A stretch of 39,471 bases of DNA from Actinomycetes bacterium (GCA_021809105.1 JAKBAM010000023.1:1-39471); one strand, 5' to 3'. Shown: positions 25,284 through 34,512, counted from the stretch's first letter. Numbers and translations are program-made. The notes: generated by a model not told the origin, from the sequence alone.

Positions 25284-27482
25284 TCAGCGCCCGGGCGGGA
25301 CCAGCACCGGCTCGCTCGTCGCAGCCGCCGGACGAGCCGAGTCCGCTCCCTCGACGTTGAGCTGAGGCATGACCCGGTCGAGCCACGCCGGCAGCCACCA
25401 GTTGCGAGCGCCGAAGAGGTGCATCAGGGCGGGGACCAGCACCGTGCGCACGACGAACGCGTCGATGACGATGGCGCCCGCCAAGCCGATGCCGAACTGC
25501 TTGATGATGACGTTGCTGCCGAGGGCGAAGGAGGCGAACACCAGGATCATGATGGTGGCGGCCGCGGTGATCACCCGCCCCGTCGCCGCCTGGCCGGCGG
25601 TCACCGCCCGGCGGTTGTCGCGACTGTGAGCCCACTCCTCGTGCATTCGGCTGACCAGGAACACCTCGTAGTCCATCGACAGCCCGAAGAGGATCGAAAT
25701 CAGGATGACCGGCAGGAACACCTCGACCGGGGTCTTGGTGGCAATCCGGAACAACGAGTGGCCCCAACCCCATTCGAACACTGCGTTCATCAGTCCAAGG
25801 GCGGCGCCGACCGACAGGAGGTTCATCACGGAGGCGATCAGCGGCACCAGGAGGCTCCTGAAGACCGCCATCAACAAGACGAACCCGAGGATGACGACCA
25901 CAGCCAGGAACAGGGGCAACTTGGACGCCAATATGTGCGCGAAGTCGGTCTGGATGGCAGTCGCTCCACCCACCAGGACGGTGATTCCGGTGCCCGCCGA
26001 CGCCCTGGGGATGACCTGGCCACGCAGTCGCGTGAGCAGGTTGGTGGTGGCGGCGGACTGCGGACTCGTGGCCGGGTACAGGTTGGCGACCGCCACCTTG
26101 CCGCCAGGACTGAGGATCGGGGCGCTTACCGAGACCACTCCCGGCTCACGAGTCAAGGAGCGGGCCAGCGCCGCGAAAGTCGGCTCAGAGGCAGCCGAGG
26201 GAAGCTCGGCCACCAGCTGGAACGGCCCGCTCACACCCGGCCCGAAGCCCTTCGCCAACAGGGTGTACGCCTGAAGCGTGGTGCTGCCCGGCGGATCGCT
26301 GCTGGCGTCGGCGAGCCCGAGCCGCAGGGTGAGAACCGGCAACGCCACGACCACCACCACGATCACCGAGGCGATGGCAGGCAGCGTCGGAGCCCGCTCG
26401 ATGAAGGCCGCCCAGCGAGCCCAGAAACCGGTGACCTCCTCGTCCGATGGACCCTCGGTCGCCAGGGTGGCCCGCTGCCTGCGGCTGAGGACCTTCATGC
26501 CGAAGAACCCGAGGAGGGCGGGAAGGAGGGTCAGGGATGCCAACATCGTGAGGATCACGGTGACCGACGCGGAAACCGCGATCCCGTACAGGAAGGACAA
26601 GCCGAGCGCGAACTGTCCCAGAAGTGCGATGCAGACCGTGATGCCGGCGAAGAAGACAGCGCGCCCCGCGGTGTTGACGGCGACGACGGCCGACTCTTCG
26701 ACGCTGCGGCCGGCCCTGAGCCCGGAACGGTGCCGGGTGACGATGAAGAGGGCGTAATCGACGCCCACGCCGAGGCCGATCAGCACCCCGAGAATGGTCG
26801 CGAAGCTGGCTACCGAGAAGACGTGGCTCGCCAGACCGGTGAGCGAGTACCCGATGCCGATGGCGACCAGTGCGGTGATGATCGGGAGGAACGCCGCAAA
26901 GAGCGCGCCGAAGGCCACGCCCAGGACTATGAGGGCGAACACGACCCCGAAGAGGGTGCTGGCATTGCTGTTCTGCTGCTGGGCCTGCTCGATGTCCTGG
27001 CCGCCCAGCGCGACCTGGAGCTGGCCGTCACGGGCGGCCTGCGCGGTGGAGATGACTGCTTTGACGGCCGACTTCGGGTTGTCCTTGACCTGGCCGTCGA
27101 AGAGTACCGTGGCGAAGGCGATCGTCGAGTCCTTGCTCACCTGGCCCGCTCCCCTTGCGCTGTAGGGGCTGGTCACCGCCCGGACGTGGGGGAGGAAGGA
27201 GACCTTCTGCAGCATCTGGCTGACCCGCGCCTGGATGGCCGGGTCGCGCACGGTGCCGGTCGTGGCGTGGAACACGATCTGGTCCGAGCTGCCCGAAGCA
27301 GCCGGGAAGTCCTTCTGCAGGAGGGACAGGGCCTCGGCCGACTGGGTATTGGGCAACTGGAACTTGGTGGAGAAGTTGGTGCCGACGCCTTGCGCCAGCA
27401 CGGCCGAGCCGATGAGGGCGGCCAGCCATACGGCCAACACCACCCGGCGGCGCCTGAAGCACCAGCGCGCCAAAGCTCTCAT
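25284..27482 (-). CDS. MmpL/RND-superfamily exporter
   Basis: A 732-aa membrane transporter with two MMPL domains, each a large extracytoplasmic loop plus a group of helices. The proton-relay helix signatures are GLGVGVDYALFIVTRHR in the first half and LFGLSMDYEVFLVSRMHEEW in the second (two aspartate-tyrosine pairs). Such proteins export lipids, glycolipids or drugs using the proton gradient. ATG 27482 has GGAGGT six bases upstream; the frame extends to 27788 but overlaps no domain. The TetR gene follows one base after the stop. The substrate is unknown; the lipid enzymes at 3-7 kb are too distant to imply linkage. Confidence 0.94.
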   Translation of the reverse strand: MRALARWCFRRRRVVLAVWLAALIGSAVLAQGVGTNFSTKFQLPNTQSAEALSLLQKDFPAASGSSDQIVFHATTGTVRDPAIQARVSQMLQKVSFLPHVRAVTSPYSARGAGQVSKDSTIAFATVLFDGQVKDNPKSAVKAVISTAQAARDGQLQVALGGQDIEQAQQQNSNASTLFGVVFALIVLGVAFGALFAAFLPIITALVAIGIGYSLTGLASHVFSVASFATILGVLIGLGVGVDYALFIVTRHRSGLRAGRSVEESAVVAVNTAGRAVFFAGITVCIALLGQFALGLSFLYGIAVSASVTVILTMLASLTLLPALLGFFGMKVLSRRQRATLATEGPSDEEVTGFWARWAAFIERAPTLPAIASVIVVVVVALPVLTLRLGLADASSDPPGSTTLQAYTLLAKGFGPGVSGPFQLVAELPSAASEPTFAALARSLTREPGVVSVSAPILSPGGKVAVANLYPATSPQSAATTNLLTRLRGQVIPRASAGTGITVLVGGATAIQTDFAHILASKLPLFLAVVVILGFVLLMAVFRSLLVPLIASVMNLLSVGAALGLMNAVFEWGWGHSLFRIATKTPVEVFLPVILISILFGLSMDYEVFLVSRMHEEWAHSRDNRRAVTAGQAATGRVITAAATIMILVFASFALGSNVIIKQFGIGLAGAIVIDAFVVRTVLVPALMHLFGARNWWLPAWLDRVMPQLNVEGADSARPAAATSEPVLVPPGR

Positions 27483-27579
27483 CTTGCAACCTCCAGGTTT
27501 GGTTGGCCGCGGTCGGGGGCGGTTGCGGCCGTTCGAACCATACCAAGCTTTCGAGTCGCCTACGTATCGTAAAGCTGTC

Positions 27580-28311
27580 TCAGCGGGGGCGGAACCGAGG
27601 GATCCTCGCCGCCAGCGACGAGTACCGGACGATGCAGTAACAAGCGCGCACACCGTCCTTCCATCCGATCTTCTTGCCCTCGGCGTAAGTCCGGCCGTGG
27701 TACGAGATCCCGACTTCGAAGATGCGCCATCCCCCCCGGGCCAGCTTCGCGGTGATCTCCGGCTCGAACCCGAACCGATCCTCCTCAAGGACCAGGGTCT
27801 CTACGACCTCCCGCCGGACCATCTTGTAGCAAGTCTCCATGTCGGTCAGGTTGATCCCGGTAAACGCATTGGAAAGCGTGGTGAGAGCCCGGTTACCCAC
27901 GGCATGCCAGAAGTAGAGGACCCGGTGCGGCCTCCCCCCGAGGAAGCGGGATCCGTACACGACGTCGGCCTCGCCGGCGAGGAGCGGTGCGAGCAGCTCG
28001 CCGTACTCGGCCGGGTCGTACTCCAGATCAGCGTCTTGGACCACGACGTGATCGGCCCGAGCCTCGGCGAAGCCCCTGCGTAGCGCGGCACCCTTGCCCT
28101 GGTTCGTGGCCTGCGCCAACACCCGGAGTCGAGGATCATCGATCGACGAGACCAGCGACAGCGTCTTGTCCGTCGACCCGTCGTCGACGACCACCACCTC
28201 TGCGACCCATTCGGAGGCCAGCACCCGGGCGACGAGCTCTTGGACCGTCTCCTGCTCGTTGTAGCAGGGGATGATGACGGACAGGCATCTCAGGGGAAGA
28301 GCACCGGTCAT
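27580..28311 (-). CDS. GT2 family glycosyltransferase, polyprenyl-phosphate mannose synthase-like
   Basis: A 243-aa GT-A fold enzyme. It has VIIPCYNEQ (12-20), VVDDGSTD (41-48), the metal-binding VVQDADLEYDP (DAD at 93-95) and DMETCYKMVRREV plus the FGFEPEIT segment typical of DPM1-like and related polyprenyl-phosphate hexosyltransferases. No C-terminal membrane helix follows, so it works peripherally at the membrane. It would transfer a sugar from a nucleotide donor to a polyprenyl phosphate. ATG 28311 starts the conserved part. CAGTGT, a partial -10, ends seven bases before it. It is divergent from the Nudix gene. Confidence 0.9.
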   Translation of the reverse strand: MTGALPLRCLSVIIPCYNEQETVQELVARVLASEWVAEVVVVDDGSTDKTLSLVSSIDDPRLRVLAQATNQGKGAALRRGFAEARADHVVVQDADLEYDPAEYGELLAPLLAGEADVVYGSRFLGGRPHRVLYFWHAVGNRALTTLSNAFTGINLTDMETCYKMVRREVVETLVLEEDRFGFEPEITAKLARGGWRIFEVGISYHGRTYAEGKKIGWKDGVRACYCIVRYSSLAARIPRFRPR

Positions 28312-28367
28312 GCCGGCCACACTGTGGGGAAACCTGCGGCGATCGGTGCACGCTAGCCGAGCCCCGC

Positions 28368-28373
28368 TACCGT
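28368..28373 (+). promoter_or_regulatory. -10 box of leaderless Nudix promoter
   Basis: TACCGT ends seven bases before GTG 28381, the same hexamer and spacing as at recC. Confidence 0.55.
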
Positions 28374-28380
28374 TGATCAG

Positions 28381-29025
28381 GTGGGCGGACCTGATGGACC
28401 GATGGCATGGGGGCCGGCGCTGCGAGCCCACCTGGCCGCCAACCTGGCGCGCCACGACCGCCTGGCCGAAGAGATCGGGATCCGGCGGCATGCCGCTGTA
28501 GCGCTGGTAGTGGTCGAAGGCGAAGGCGATCCCGGTGAGCCGGCGCTGCTACTCACCAGGCGGGCCGCCGGCCTGCGCGCACACGCTGGCCAGTGGGCGT
28601 TGCCAGGCGGCCGCATCGATGACGGGGAATCGCCGCTGGACGCGGCGCGGCGGGAGCTGTGGGAGGAGATCGGGCTCGAGGCCGCCCCGTCGGACCTGCT
28701 CGGCACCCTTGACGATTACCCGACCCGGTCCGGCTACGTCATCTCCCCGTTTGTGTTCTGGGGCGGCGACAACCCGCAGGTCCGCCCCCACGCGGGCGAG
28801 GTCGGATCCGTGCACCGGGTATCGCTGCGTGAGCTGTGCCGCCCGGACTCGCCCCGCTTCGTGACCATCCCCGAATCCGACCGGCCGGTCGTGCAGGTCC
28901 CGGTCGGCGACGACCTGATCCACGCCCCGACCGGCGCGGTGCTGCTGCAGTTCCGGCGGGTAGCGATCGAGGGAACGTCCGAACGAGTCGCCTGCTACGA
29001 GCAACCGGTGTTCGCCTGGCGCTGA
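28381..29025 (+). CDS. Nudix hydrolase, CoA pyrophosphatase-like
   Basis: A 214-aa hydrolase. The Nudix box GGRIDDGE...RELWEEIGL is complete, with the metal-binding glutamates. It is preceded by LLTRRAAGLRAHAGQWALPG, where LLTRRA and the later SGYVISPFVFW resemble NUDT7/YeaB-type coenzyme A diphosphatases. It would cleave a nucleoside diphosphate linked to another group, perhaps CoA or its derivatives. GTG 28381 is placed seven bases after TACCGT. It is convergent with the phoU-like gene with 22 bases between. Confidence 0.9.
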   Translation: MGGPDGPMAWGPALRAHLAANLARHDRLAEEIGIRRHAAVALVVVEGEGDPGEPALLLTRRAAGLRAHAGQWALPGGRIDDGESPLDAARRELWEEIGLEAAPSDLLGTLDDYPTRSGYVISPFVFWGGDNPQVRPHAGEVGSVHRVSLRELCRPDSPRFVTIPESDRPVVQVPVGDDLIHAPTGAVLLQFRRVAIEGTSERVACYEQPVFAWR

Positions 29026-29047
29026 GGTGCGCCTCCTCGATATGAGA

Positions 29048-29644
29048 TCACCTGCCGAGGGTCACCACCCGGCGGCTCAGGTTGACGGCGTGGTCGCCGA
29101 TGCGCTCGTAGAAGCGGGCGAGGAGGGTGACCTGCGCGGCGATTCCCGGCTGCATCCCGCCTGCCGCCACCTCGGCGGTCAACCGGTCCCGAAGTATGTC
29201 CAGCTCCTCGTCGACCTCATCGAGCTCGAGATCGTCAGAGCTTCCGGTCGAGTACGCCACGGTGGTGGCCTCCCAGAGCTCGAGCGCCACCTCCGACATA
29301 CGCTGCACGATCCCGCGGCTAGTGGGCGTCATCTCGTTGCCGACATTGGCGAGGGCCCGCTGCGCGATGTGCTCGGCTAGGTCTGCGCTGCGCTCCAGCT
29401 CGGGAAGGATCAGGAGGACCGGGACCAGCCTGCGCACCGCCTGGGGGTCAGAGGAGCTGGCGTCGATCTCCGACCACACCAGCCCTTCGAGCCGGGCCGT
29501 CCGCTCGTCGATGGCCCGATCACCGGAGATCACGGTGCTCGCCAAGGCCGGATCGGCGTTGAGCAGAGCCCATGTCGCCTGGGCCAGGGCTTCGCTCACC
29601 AAGGCGAAGAGCAACGCCACCGACTCTTCGACACGAGACGCCAT
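29048..29644 (-). CDS. PhoU-like phosphate regulator
   Basis: A 198-aa all-helical protein with the PhoU three-helix repeats. The repeat signature containing ELERSADLAEHIAQRA (first) and ARFYERIGDHAVNLSRRV (second) carries the metal-cluster E/DXXXD-type residues. PhoU proteins bind metal clusters and set phosphate uptake and PhoR signalling. ATG 29644 is placed seven bases after the TAGGGT box on the minus strand; the longer frame is not credible. The divergent neighbour, 103 bases away, is an MFS protein of the phosphate:H+ symporter type, so the pair is probably a phosphate-uptake module. Confidence 0.9.
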   Translation of the reverse strand: MASRVEESVALLFALVSEALAQATWALLNADPALASTVISGDRAIDERTARLEGLVWSEIDASSSDPQAVRRLVPVLLILPELERSADLAEHIAQRALANVGNEMTPTSRGIVQRMSEVALELWEATTVAYSTGSSDDLELDEVDEELDILRDRLTAEVAAGGMQPGIAAQVTLLARFYERIGDHAVNLSRRVVTLGR

Positions 29645-29651
29645 GCCGTGC

Positions 29652-29657
29652 ACCCTA
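29652..29657 (-). promoter_or_regulatory. -10 box of leaderless phoU promoter
   Basis: TAGGGT on the minus strand ends seven bases before ATG 29644. Confidence 0.55.
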
Positions 29658-29747
29658 CCCACCGACTGTTCGCCTCTCGTTTGCCGTCCGTTCACCCGAA
29701 CCTCGACGCGTGGCCAGCTTCGGGGGCAATAGTGAACGTGAGGCGAC

Positions 29748-31202
29748 ATGCAGACGAACCGAGAGGTCATTCAGACCGCCGGGCGCGAGGCGCTCACGGT
29801 CAGCCAGATCCTAGATGCGGCACCCACCAGCCGCTTTCACCGCCGGGCGGTGATCGTCTCCGGCGTGGGGTTCTTCACCGACGCCTACGACCTCTTCGTC
29901 ATCAGTACCGTCGCGGTCCTCGCCGCCAAGCAATGGCACCTGACGACCAACCAATCGAGTTGGGTCGCCGGCTCGGCGATCCTCGGCGCCTTCGTGGGGG
30001 CCTTCGTCTTCGGCCGTGCTGCTGACATCCTCGGCCGCAAGCGAGTGTACGGGCTGGTCGCAGGGCTCATGATCGTCGGCGCCCTGGCCTCTGCCGTCGC
30101 CCCCACCTTCGGCTGGCTGGTCGCCGCGCGGGTGCTCCTCGGCCTCGGGATCGGCGGGGATTACCCCGTCTCGGCGGTGTTGATGAGCGAGTTCGCCAAC
30201 CGCCAGGACCGAGGCAAGCTCGTCGGCTTGGTGTTCTCGATGCAGGCTGTCGGCCTAATCGTCGGACCTGTCGTTGCGATGGCACTCCTCGCTTCGGGCC
30301 TCAACCACGACCTGACCTGGCGGCTGCTGCTCGGGTTCGGCGCCATCCCCGCCGCCGCCGTGGTCTACCTGAGGGCCAAGATGCCAGAATCCCCACGGTT
30401 CGCCGCCCAGGTCAAGGGTGACTCCGACGCTGCGCTGCAACAGCTGGCCCGGTACTCCGACGGCGTGATCGCCCAGACCGGCGCTTCCGCGGAGCGCCAG
30501 CGCAACAACATCGGCGTCCGCCAGCTCCTGACCAACCGGCGCCTGCTCGGCATGGTGGTCGGCACCGCCGGTGCCTGGTTCCTCTTCGACTACGCCTACT
30601 ACGGCAACACGCTGTCGTTGCCGACGATCCTCGCCGACGTCGCACCCCACGCCAGCCTCATCGCCAAGCTGGCGCTCTCCCTCGCCATGTTCGTGGTGTT
30701 CGCCGTCCCGGGCTACCTGCTTGCCATATGGCGCATGGACCGCTTCGGGCACCGCCGGCTGCAGTTCGTCGGCTTTGCGGTCATGGCACTGGCCTTCCTG
30801 GCCCTGGGGGTAGTCGGGCCCCTGACCCACGTCGTCCCGGCCTTCCTCGCCGTCTTCGGCTTCAGCTACTTCTTCATTGAGTTCGGGCCCAACACCACCA
30901 CTTTCGTTCTACCGGCTGAGGTGTTCCCAACCCGCGTCCGCACCACCGGCCATGGCATCGCCGCCGGCGTGGGCAAGCTCGGCGCCTTCATCGGCGTGTT
31001 CCTCGTGCCGCAACTGCAGAAGAGCATCGGCCTGCGCGGCATGCTCCTCGTCGCAGGCGGGGCCTCCGCCGGTGGGTTCCTCCTGACCCGGCTGATCCCG
31101 GAGCCGGGAGGTCGCAGCCTGGACGAGATCGCCGACACGGTCACTTCGACCGGCCCGCCTGCCGAGGAGCAAGAGCTCGTCAGCACCCTCGCCGGCACCT
31201 GA
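29748..31202 (+). CDS. MFS transporter, phosphate:H+ symporter (PHS)-like
   Basis: A 484-aa permease with about twelve transmembrane helices. GFFTDAYDLFVIS in helix 1, FGRAADILGRKRVYGL as the MFS loop 2-3 motif, and GIGGDYPVSAVLMSEF in helix 4 are the signatures of the phosphate:proton symporter branch related to Pho84. The PhoU-like gene is divergent just upstream, which strengthens the phosphate call. A sialic-acid or general aromatic-acid MFS carrier is the alternative. ATG 29748 has only a weak ribosome site (GAGG at 29739 or so). The C-terminus is cytosolic and hydrophilic. Confidence 0.88.
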   Translation: MQTNREVIQTAGREALTVSQILDAAPTSRFHRRAVIVSGVGFFTDAYDLFVISTVAVLAAKQWHLTTNQSSWVAGSAILGAFVGAFVFGRAADILGRKRVYGLVAGLMIVGALASAVAPTFGWLVAARVLLGLGIGGDYPVSAVLMSEFANRQDRGKLVGLVFSMQAVGLIVGPVVAMALLASGLNHDLTWRLLLGFGAIPAAAVVYLRAKMPESPRFAAQVKGDSDAALQQLARYSDGVIAQTGASAERQRNNIGVRQLLTNRRLLGMVVGTAGAWFLFDYAYYGNTLSLPTILADVAPHASLIAKLALSLAMFVVFAVPGYLLAIWRMDRFGHRRLQFVGFAVMALAFLALGVVGPLTHVVPAFLAVFGFSYFFIEFGPNTTTFVLPAEVFPTRVRTTGHGIAAGVGKLGAFIGVFLVPQLQKSIGLRGMLLVAGGASAGGFLLTRLIPEPGGRSLDEIADTVTSTGPPAEEQELVSTLAGT

Positions 31203-31226
31203 TTCCGCAGGATCTAGGGACCTACT

Positions 31227-31246
31227 GGCGCCGGCCGGCTAGCGCC
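31227..31246. terminator. hairpin between MFS and UbiB-like genes
   Basis: Bases 31227-31231 pair with 31242-31246, extended by two further pairs around CCGG with one mismatch. It lies between convergent genes and overlaps the stop codon of the UbiB-like gene. No T-run. Confidence 0.35.
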
Positions 31247-32906
31247 GGGGCCGCTGAGGCAGGTCGCGGCGCAACACCCCGACGGCCAGCGAGATGGATA
31301 TGACCCCGGCTAGGCCCAGGAAAGCCACGCTGAGCACCGGGTAGCCCCACAGCGTCGTGGCAGACCTAGCCCCGGCGAAGAGGGCGGCTGCCACCACGAA
31401 CGCCGCGACGAGCACACCAGCGGCCACCCGGTTGGCCAACTTCTGCGCGCCGCGCATGAGCGCCCCTTCATCCAGGCCCTCAAGGTTCAATGTCAGCTTG
31501 CCCTCGGCGAGGGACTCGAGGACCTTGTTGAGCCGACCTGGAAGCGCCTCAGCAAACGCAGCCGCGTCGAGAGCCGATTTCATCACCTTTGCCGGCGAGG
31601 CCGCCTCCAACATCCGGTGCCGCATCACCCGGGAAGCGTGTCCTTGGATGATCTTGTCGACGCGGATCTCCGGGTCGAGGATGCGCGCCACCTGGTCGAG
31701 GTTGAGCAGGGTCTTGGCCAGGAGGGTGAGAGCGGGCCTCGGCCGCAGTCCGTTGGCACTGGAGGCCATGGCCAACTCGCCCAGCAGGCGGCCTGTGGCC
31801 AACTCCCCCACCGTCGTGCCTCCGTAGCGCATCAAGATCTCGCTGACGGCTGCTCTCATCCGGTCGGCATCAAAGCCCTCGAGGCGTTCACCGAGCTGAT
31901 CCAGCGCGTCGGCGGCCGCCGAGCCATCGTCGGAGGATACGGCCAGGAGTAGCCGCAGGAGCTGCTCCTGGACGTCCGGCGAGAGGCGCGCGACCATGCC
32001 GAGGTCGATCAGGGCGAGTCGGCCATCCGAACCGAGGAGCACGTTACCGGGGTGAGGATCAGCGTGGAAGAAGCCGTGGACGAGTATTTGGTCGAGATAG
32101 GCCCCTACGAGTTCTTTCGACAGCGCCTTGCCGTCGAGCTCCATCCGGGCGAGCGGTCCCAACGAGCTCACGCTGCGCCCATCGACGAAGTCCATCGTCA
32201 GCACCCGCGACGTCGTGTAGTCGTCCACCGGCTGCGGCACGACGATGAGAGGAAAGGATTCGAGGTGCTCCCCCAGGAGGCGGAGGTTCGCTGCCTCGCG
32301 CCGGTAGTCGAGCTCGTCCATCAAGGAGCGCCGGAACTCTTCGACCATGGCCGCAAAGCCCATCTGCCCGGCGGCGTCGGAGTGGCTGTCGATGAACTCT
32401 GCCAGCTCGGCCATCACCTCCATGTCGTCGGTCGCCTGCCGCCGTACCCCGGGTCGCTGCACCTTGACCGCCACCGGCCTACCGTCGCGCAGCGTCGCCT
32501 TGTGCACTTGACCTAGTGACGCCGCCCCGATCGGCTTGGGCTCGAAGGACCCGAACGCCTTGGAGATCCGCACACCCAGTTCGTCCTCGATGACCTTCTC
32601 CGCCTCGCCCGCGCTCAGCGGCTCGACGTCGTCGCGAAGGCGAGCAAGAGCGTCCAGGTAGAGCGGCGGGAGGAGATCGGCCCGGGTCGAGAGAAGCTGC
32701 CCGAGCTTGACGAAGGTCGGTCCGAGCGAGACCAGCTCCGCCACCAGTGCGTCGGCGTCGGCCGACTCTTGCGGCACTGTGGCCGACACCCCGAGCTCGG
32801 TCTCGATGCCGCTCGTGGGGTCGAGCGGGGCATGGCGATGCTTCAGGAGGAGCCGAGCCAGGGCCGCGTAGCGGGGGGCATGGCGAAGCTTCAGCGCTGG
32901 AGTCAC
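31239..32906 (-). CDS. ABC1/UbiB/ADCK family atypical kinase
   Basis: A protein kinase-like protein of 555 aa. It has the family KxGQ motif (K67-LGQ70), the AAS alanine-rich loop (128-130) replacing the usual P-loop, VAVKVQRPG with the ATP-binding Lys148, HGFFHADPHPGN as the catalytic loop and LIDLGMV as the metal-binding segment. Two transmembrane helices close the C-terminus (about 495-545). Members are linked to quinone and lipid homeostasis. TTG 32912 is the longest start, but GTG 32906 is preferred because TACCGG (32918-32913) lies six bases before it. Convergent with the MFS gene. Confidence 0.93.
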   Translation of the reverse strand: MTPALKLRHAPRYAALARLLLKHRHAPLDPTSGIETELGVSATVPQESADADALVAELVSLGPTFVKLGQLLSTRADLLPPLYLDALARLRDDVEPLSAGEAEKVIEDELGVRISKAFGSFEPKPIGAASLGQVHKATLRDGRPVAVKVQRPGVRRQATDDMEVMAELAEFIDSHSDAAGQMGFAAMVEEFRRSLMDELDYRREAANLRLLGEHLESFPLIVVPQPVDDYTTSRVLTMDFVDGRSVSSLGPLARMELDGKALSKELVGAYLDQILVHGFFHADPHPGNVLLGSDGRLALIDLGMVARLSPDVQEQLLRLLLAVSSDDGSAAADALDQLGERLEGFDADRMRAAVSEILMRYGGTTVGELATGRLLGELAMASSANGLRPRPALTLLAKTLLNLDQVARILDPEIRVDKIIQGHASRVMRHRMLEAASPAKVMKSALDAAAFAEALPGRLNKVLESLAEGKLTLNLEGLDEGALMRGAQKLANRVAAGVLVAAFVVAAALFAGARSATTLWGYPVLSVAFLGLAGVISISLAVGVLRRDLPQRPRR

Positions 32907-32912
32907 GTCCAA

Positions 32913-32918
32913 CCGGTA
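32913..32918 (-). promoter_or_regulatory. -10 like box of the UbiB gene
   Basis: TACCGG on the minus strand, six bases before GTG 32906. It differs from TANNNT at the last base, so support is weaker than at other genes. Confidence 0.3.
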
Positions 32919-33477
32919 CCCCCACCGCAGAATTCTTAGACCGCTCGTAGAAGTATCGCCATCCTTTTCGCTCCGAGCGCCGGTACCGCGATTACGCCCT
33001 GGGCGACCTGCGGCCGGTTACCATCGACGGTATCCGCGCGGCCACGAATAGTCGGCGAAGGCGAGGTTGGCCGGTTCTCGGTTCGATTAGTGCCGCCCAA
33101 CAGCCAGATAGCGATCAGTCCGTACAACAACGCCTCATCGACCGCAACGGTGGCGATAGCCGTCCCCGCAGCACACTGCTCTCCATGAAGCACCGAAACA
33201 TCGGTGCGCAGAATGGCAATGCGGCCGACCGAAGGGCTTACGTGTCGTCCGGTCACTCACGTATCGTCCGGTCAATCGGTCGGATCTCCCTCTGCATCGC
33301 AGGACTGGCAGGTCCGGCTGCGAGCGTGACACCTAAAGCCCGTCGACCAGTGGTAGGGATGGGTAGGGCCTGACCACCGGCGTCACGGGTTCTGCACGGG
33401 CACCTCGCCGGGCTGGCAAGGCCGTCTAGCACGAATCCCGTCGGCATCGTGGGGCCGGGGACCCGGAAAGGTTGCCA
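32919..33477. other. gene-poor stretch with a hairpin and a direct repeat
   Basis: About 560 bases without a convincing gene. A perfect 6-bp hairpin (CACCGA/TCGGTG, loop AACA) lies at 33191-33206. Two 16-base direct copies of ACGTRTCGTCCGGTCA start at 33240 and 33259 (period 19). Short open frames exist on both strands but show no recognisable domain or start signal. It lies at the junction between conserved metabolic genes and the accessory region. Confidence 0.5.
33240..33274. repeat. two 16-base direct repeats, period 19
   Basis: ACGTRTCGTCCGGTCA at 33240-33255 and 33259-33274, differing at one base. Tandem operator sites or a leftover of a recombination site are both possible. Confidence 0.6.
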
Positions 33478-33480
33478 GTG

Positions 33481-34488
33481 ATGCGCAGGTCCGGACTGCA
33501 AGCGCGGCTGCGCCGAGTCGCCCTGGGGGAAGGCGCAACAGCCGTTGACGGGCGCGACGAGGCGCCCGGGAGGCACCGCCGATACCGCTGGCCGGCGGGT
33601 GTGGCAGTGGCAGCCGCCGTAATTCTTGGCGCGGCCGTGGCGATGACCGCAATGCCAGGGCAGGGTGGCCGGAGCGAACGCGTAGCCATCGATACGCCGG
33701 GGTCGCCGCCGACGTCGGCGGTGACCGGATCGGCGGCTACGCCGCTGCTGGACGAGGCGTTGTCTGTTTGGGACGGCTTTCCAGCTGCGGCGTCACGTCG
33801 CCCTCTGGTCCTGATAGAGGGGGCTGTGAACGACCCTGCAGGCGGCTTCTCGACCGGCGCCATGAAAGAGGCCTACGCCCAAGGATTCATAAATCTACCG
33901 CCTCAACTACCGAAAAGCCCGGCCACCCTCGACGGCTACCCGCTGGCGACCGCCGCCCAAGCACTAAGTCGATTGACCACACCGTCGAGCGCCGGGCAAG
34001 TCATCCAGGTGCCGTCGCTCCAAGTCAGCTCGGTCCTCCTCGGATCGGCCGGCTTCCGCACGGACCGGGGAACTATTGAACTGCCAGCGTGGCTCGTATC
34101 GATCGCCGGCGTAACCAATCCGGCGGCAGTGCTCGCCGTCGCGCCCTCGGCGATCTTCGCACCGCCTGTCACGAACTTCCACGCGCCTGGCGTCCCCTCC
34201 GCCGGAGCCGCCGACCTCGGCCGGGACCACGAAACGCTGACCGTCCACCTCGCTGGCGCCGCCGCGGGAACAGGGCCCTGCACCGCCGACTACAGCATCC
34301 AGATAGCCACCTCCCACCACGCCGTAGCCGTCCAGATAGTCACTCACAGCCACGACACGGCGGGCATGGCATGCGCGGCAGTCGCGTACCCGCGGCAGGT
34401 AACCGCAAAGCTGCCCTCCCCGCTTGGTAACCGAGTCCTAGTCGACGCCGCCTCGCGAACCGCCGTCATCGTCAACGTAACCCCGTGA
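33481..34488 (+). CDS. membrane-anchored extracytoplasmic protein of unknown function
   Basis: A 335-aa protein. A basic N-terminal segment of about 38 aa is followed by one transmembrane helix (near residues 40-60), then an external domain. The arrangement resembles proteins encoded next to ECF sigma factors, with a short cytosolic tail that may bind sigma. The external part contains FRTDRGTIELPAWLVSI and AVLAVAPSAIF, seen in actinobacterial hypothetical proteins, and two cysteines near the end that may pair. ATG 33481 or GTG 33478 can serve; GGAAAGG at 33464-33470 precedes both. Directly downstream lies the remnant of an ECF sigma factor, so a partner relation is plausible but the order (this gene first) is unusual. 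Confidence 0.75.
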   Translation: MRRSGLQARLRRVALGEGATAVDGRDEAPGRHRRYRWPAGVAVAAAVILGAAVAMTAMPGQGGRSERVAIDTPGSPPTSAVTGSAATPLLDEALSVWDGFPAAASRRPLVLIEGAVNDPAGGFSTGAMKEAYAQGFINLPPQLPKSPATLDGYPLATAAQALSRLTTPSSAGQVIQVPSLQVSSVLLGSAGFRTDRGTIELPAWLVSIAGVTNPAAVLAVAPSAIFAPPVTNFHAPGVPSAGAADLGRDHETLTVHLAGAAAGTGPCTADYSIQIATSHHAVAVQIVTHSHDTAGMACAAVAYPRQVTAKLPSPLGNRVLVDAASRTAVIVNVTP

Positions 34489-34512
34489 CGTCCAACTACG
34501 CCAGAAACGTGA

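Noticed and set aside
25134..27572. 812-codon open frame on the plus strand
   Set aside because: It is antisense to the mmpL-type gene, with a skewed Asp/Glu/Arg/Gln/His composition typical of the reverse frame of a hydrophobic protein in high-GC DNA, and no domain.
32936..33256. 106-codon minus-strand open frame
   Set aside because: No start signal, no domain, and it crosses the hairpin and ends in the direct-repeat block; treated as part of the gene-poor stretch.
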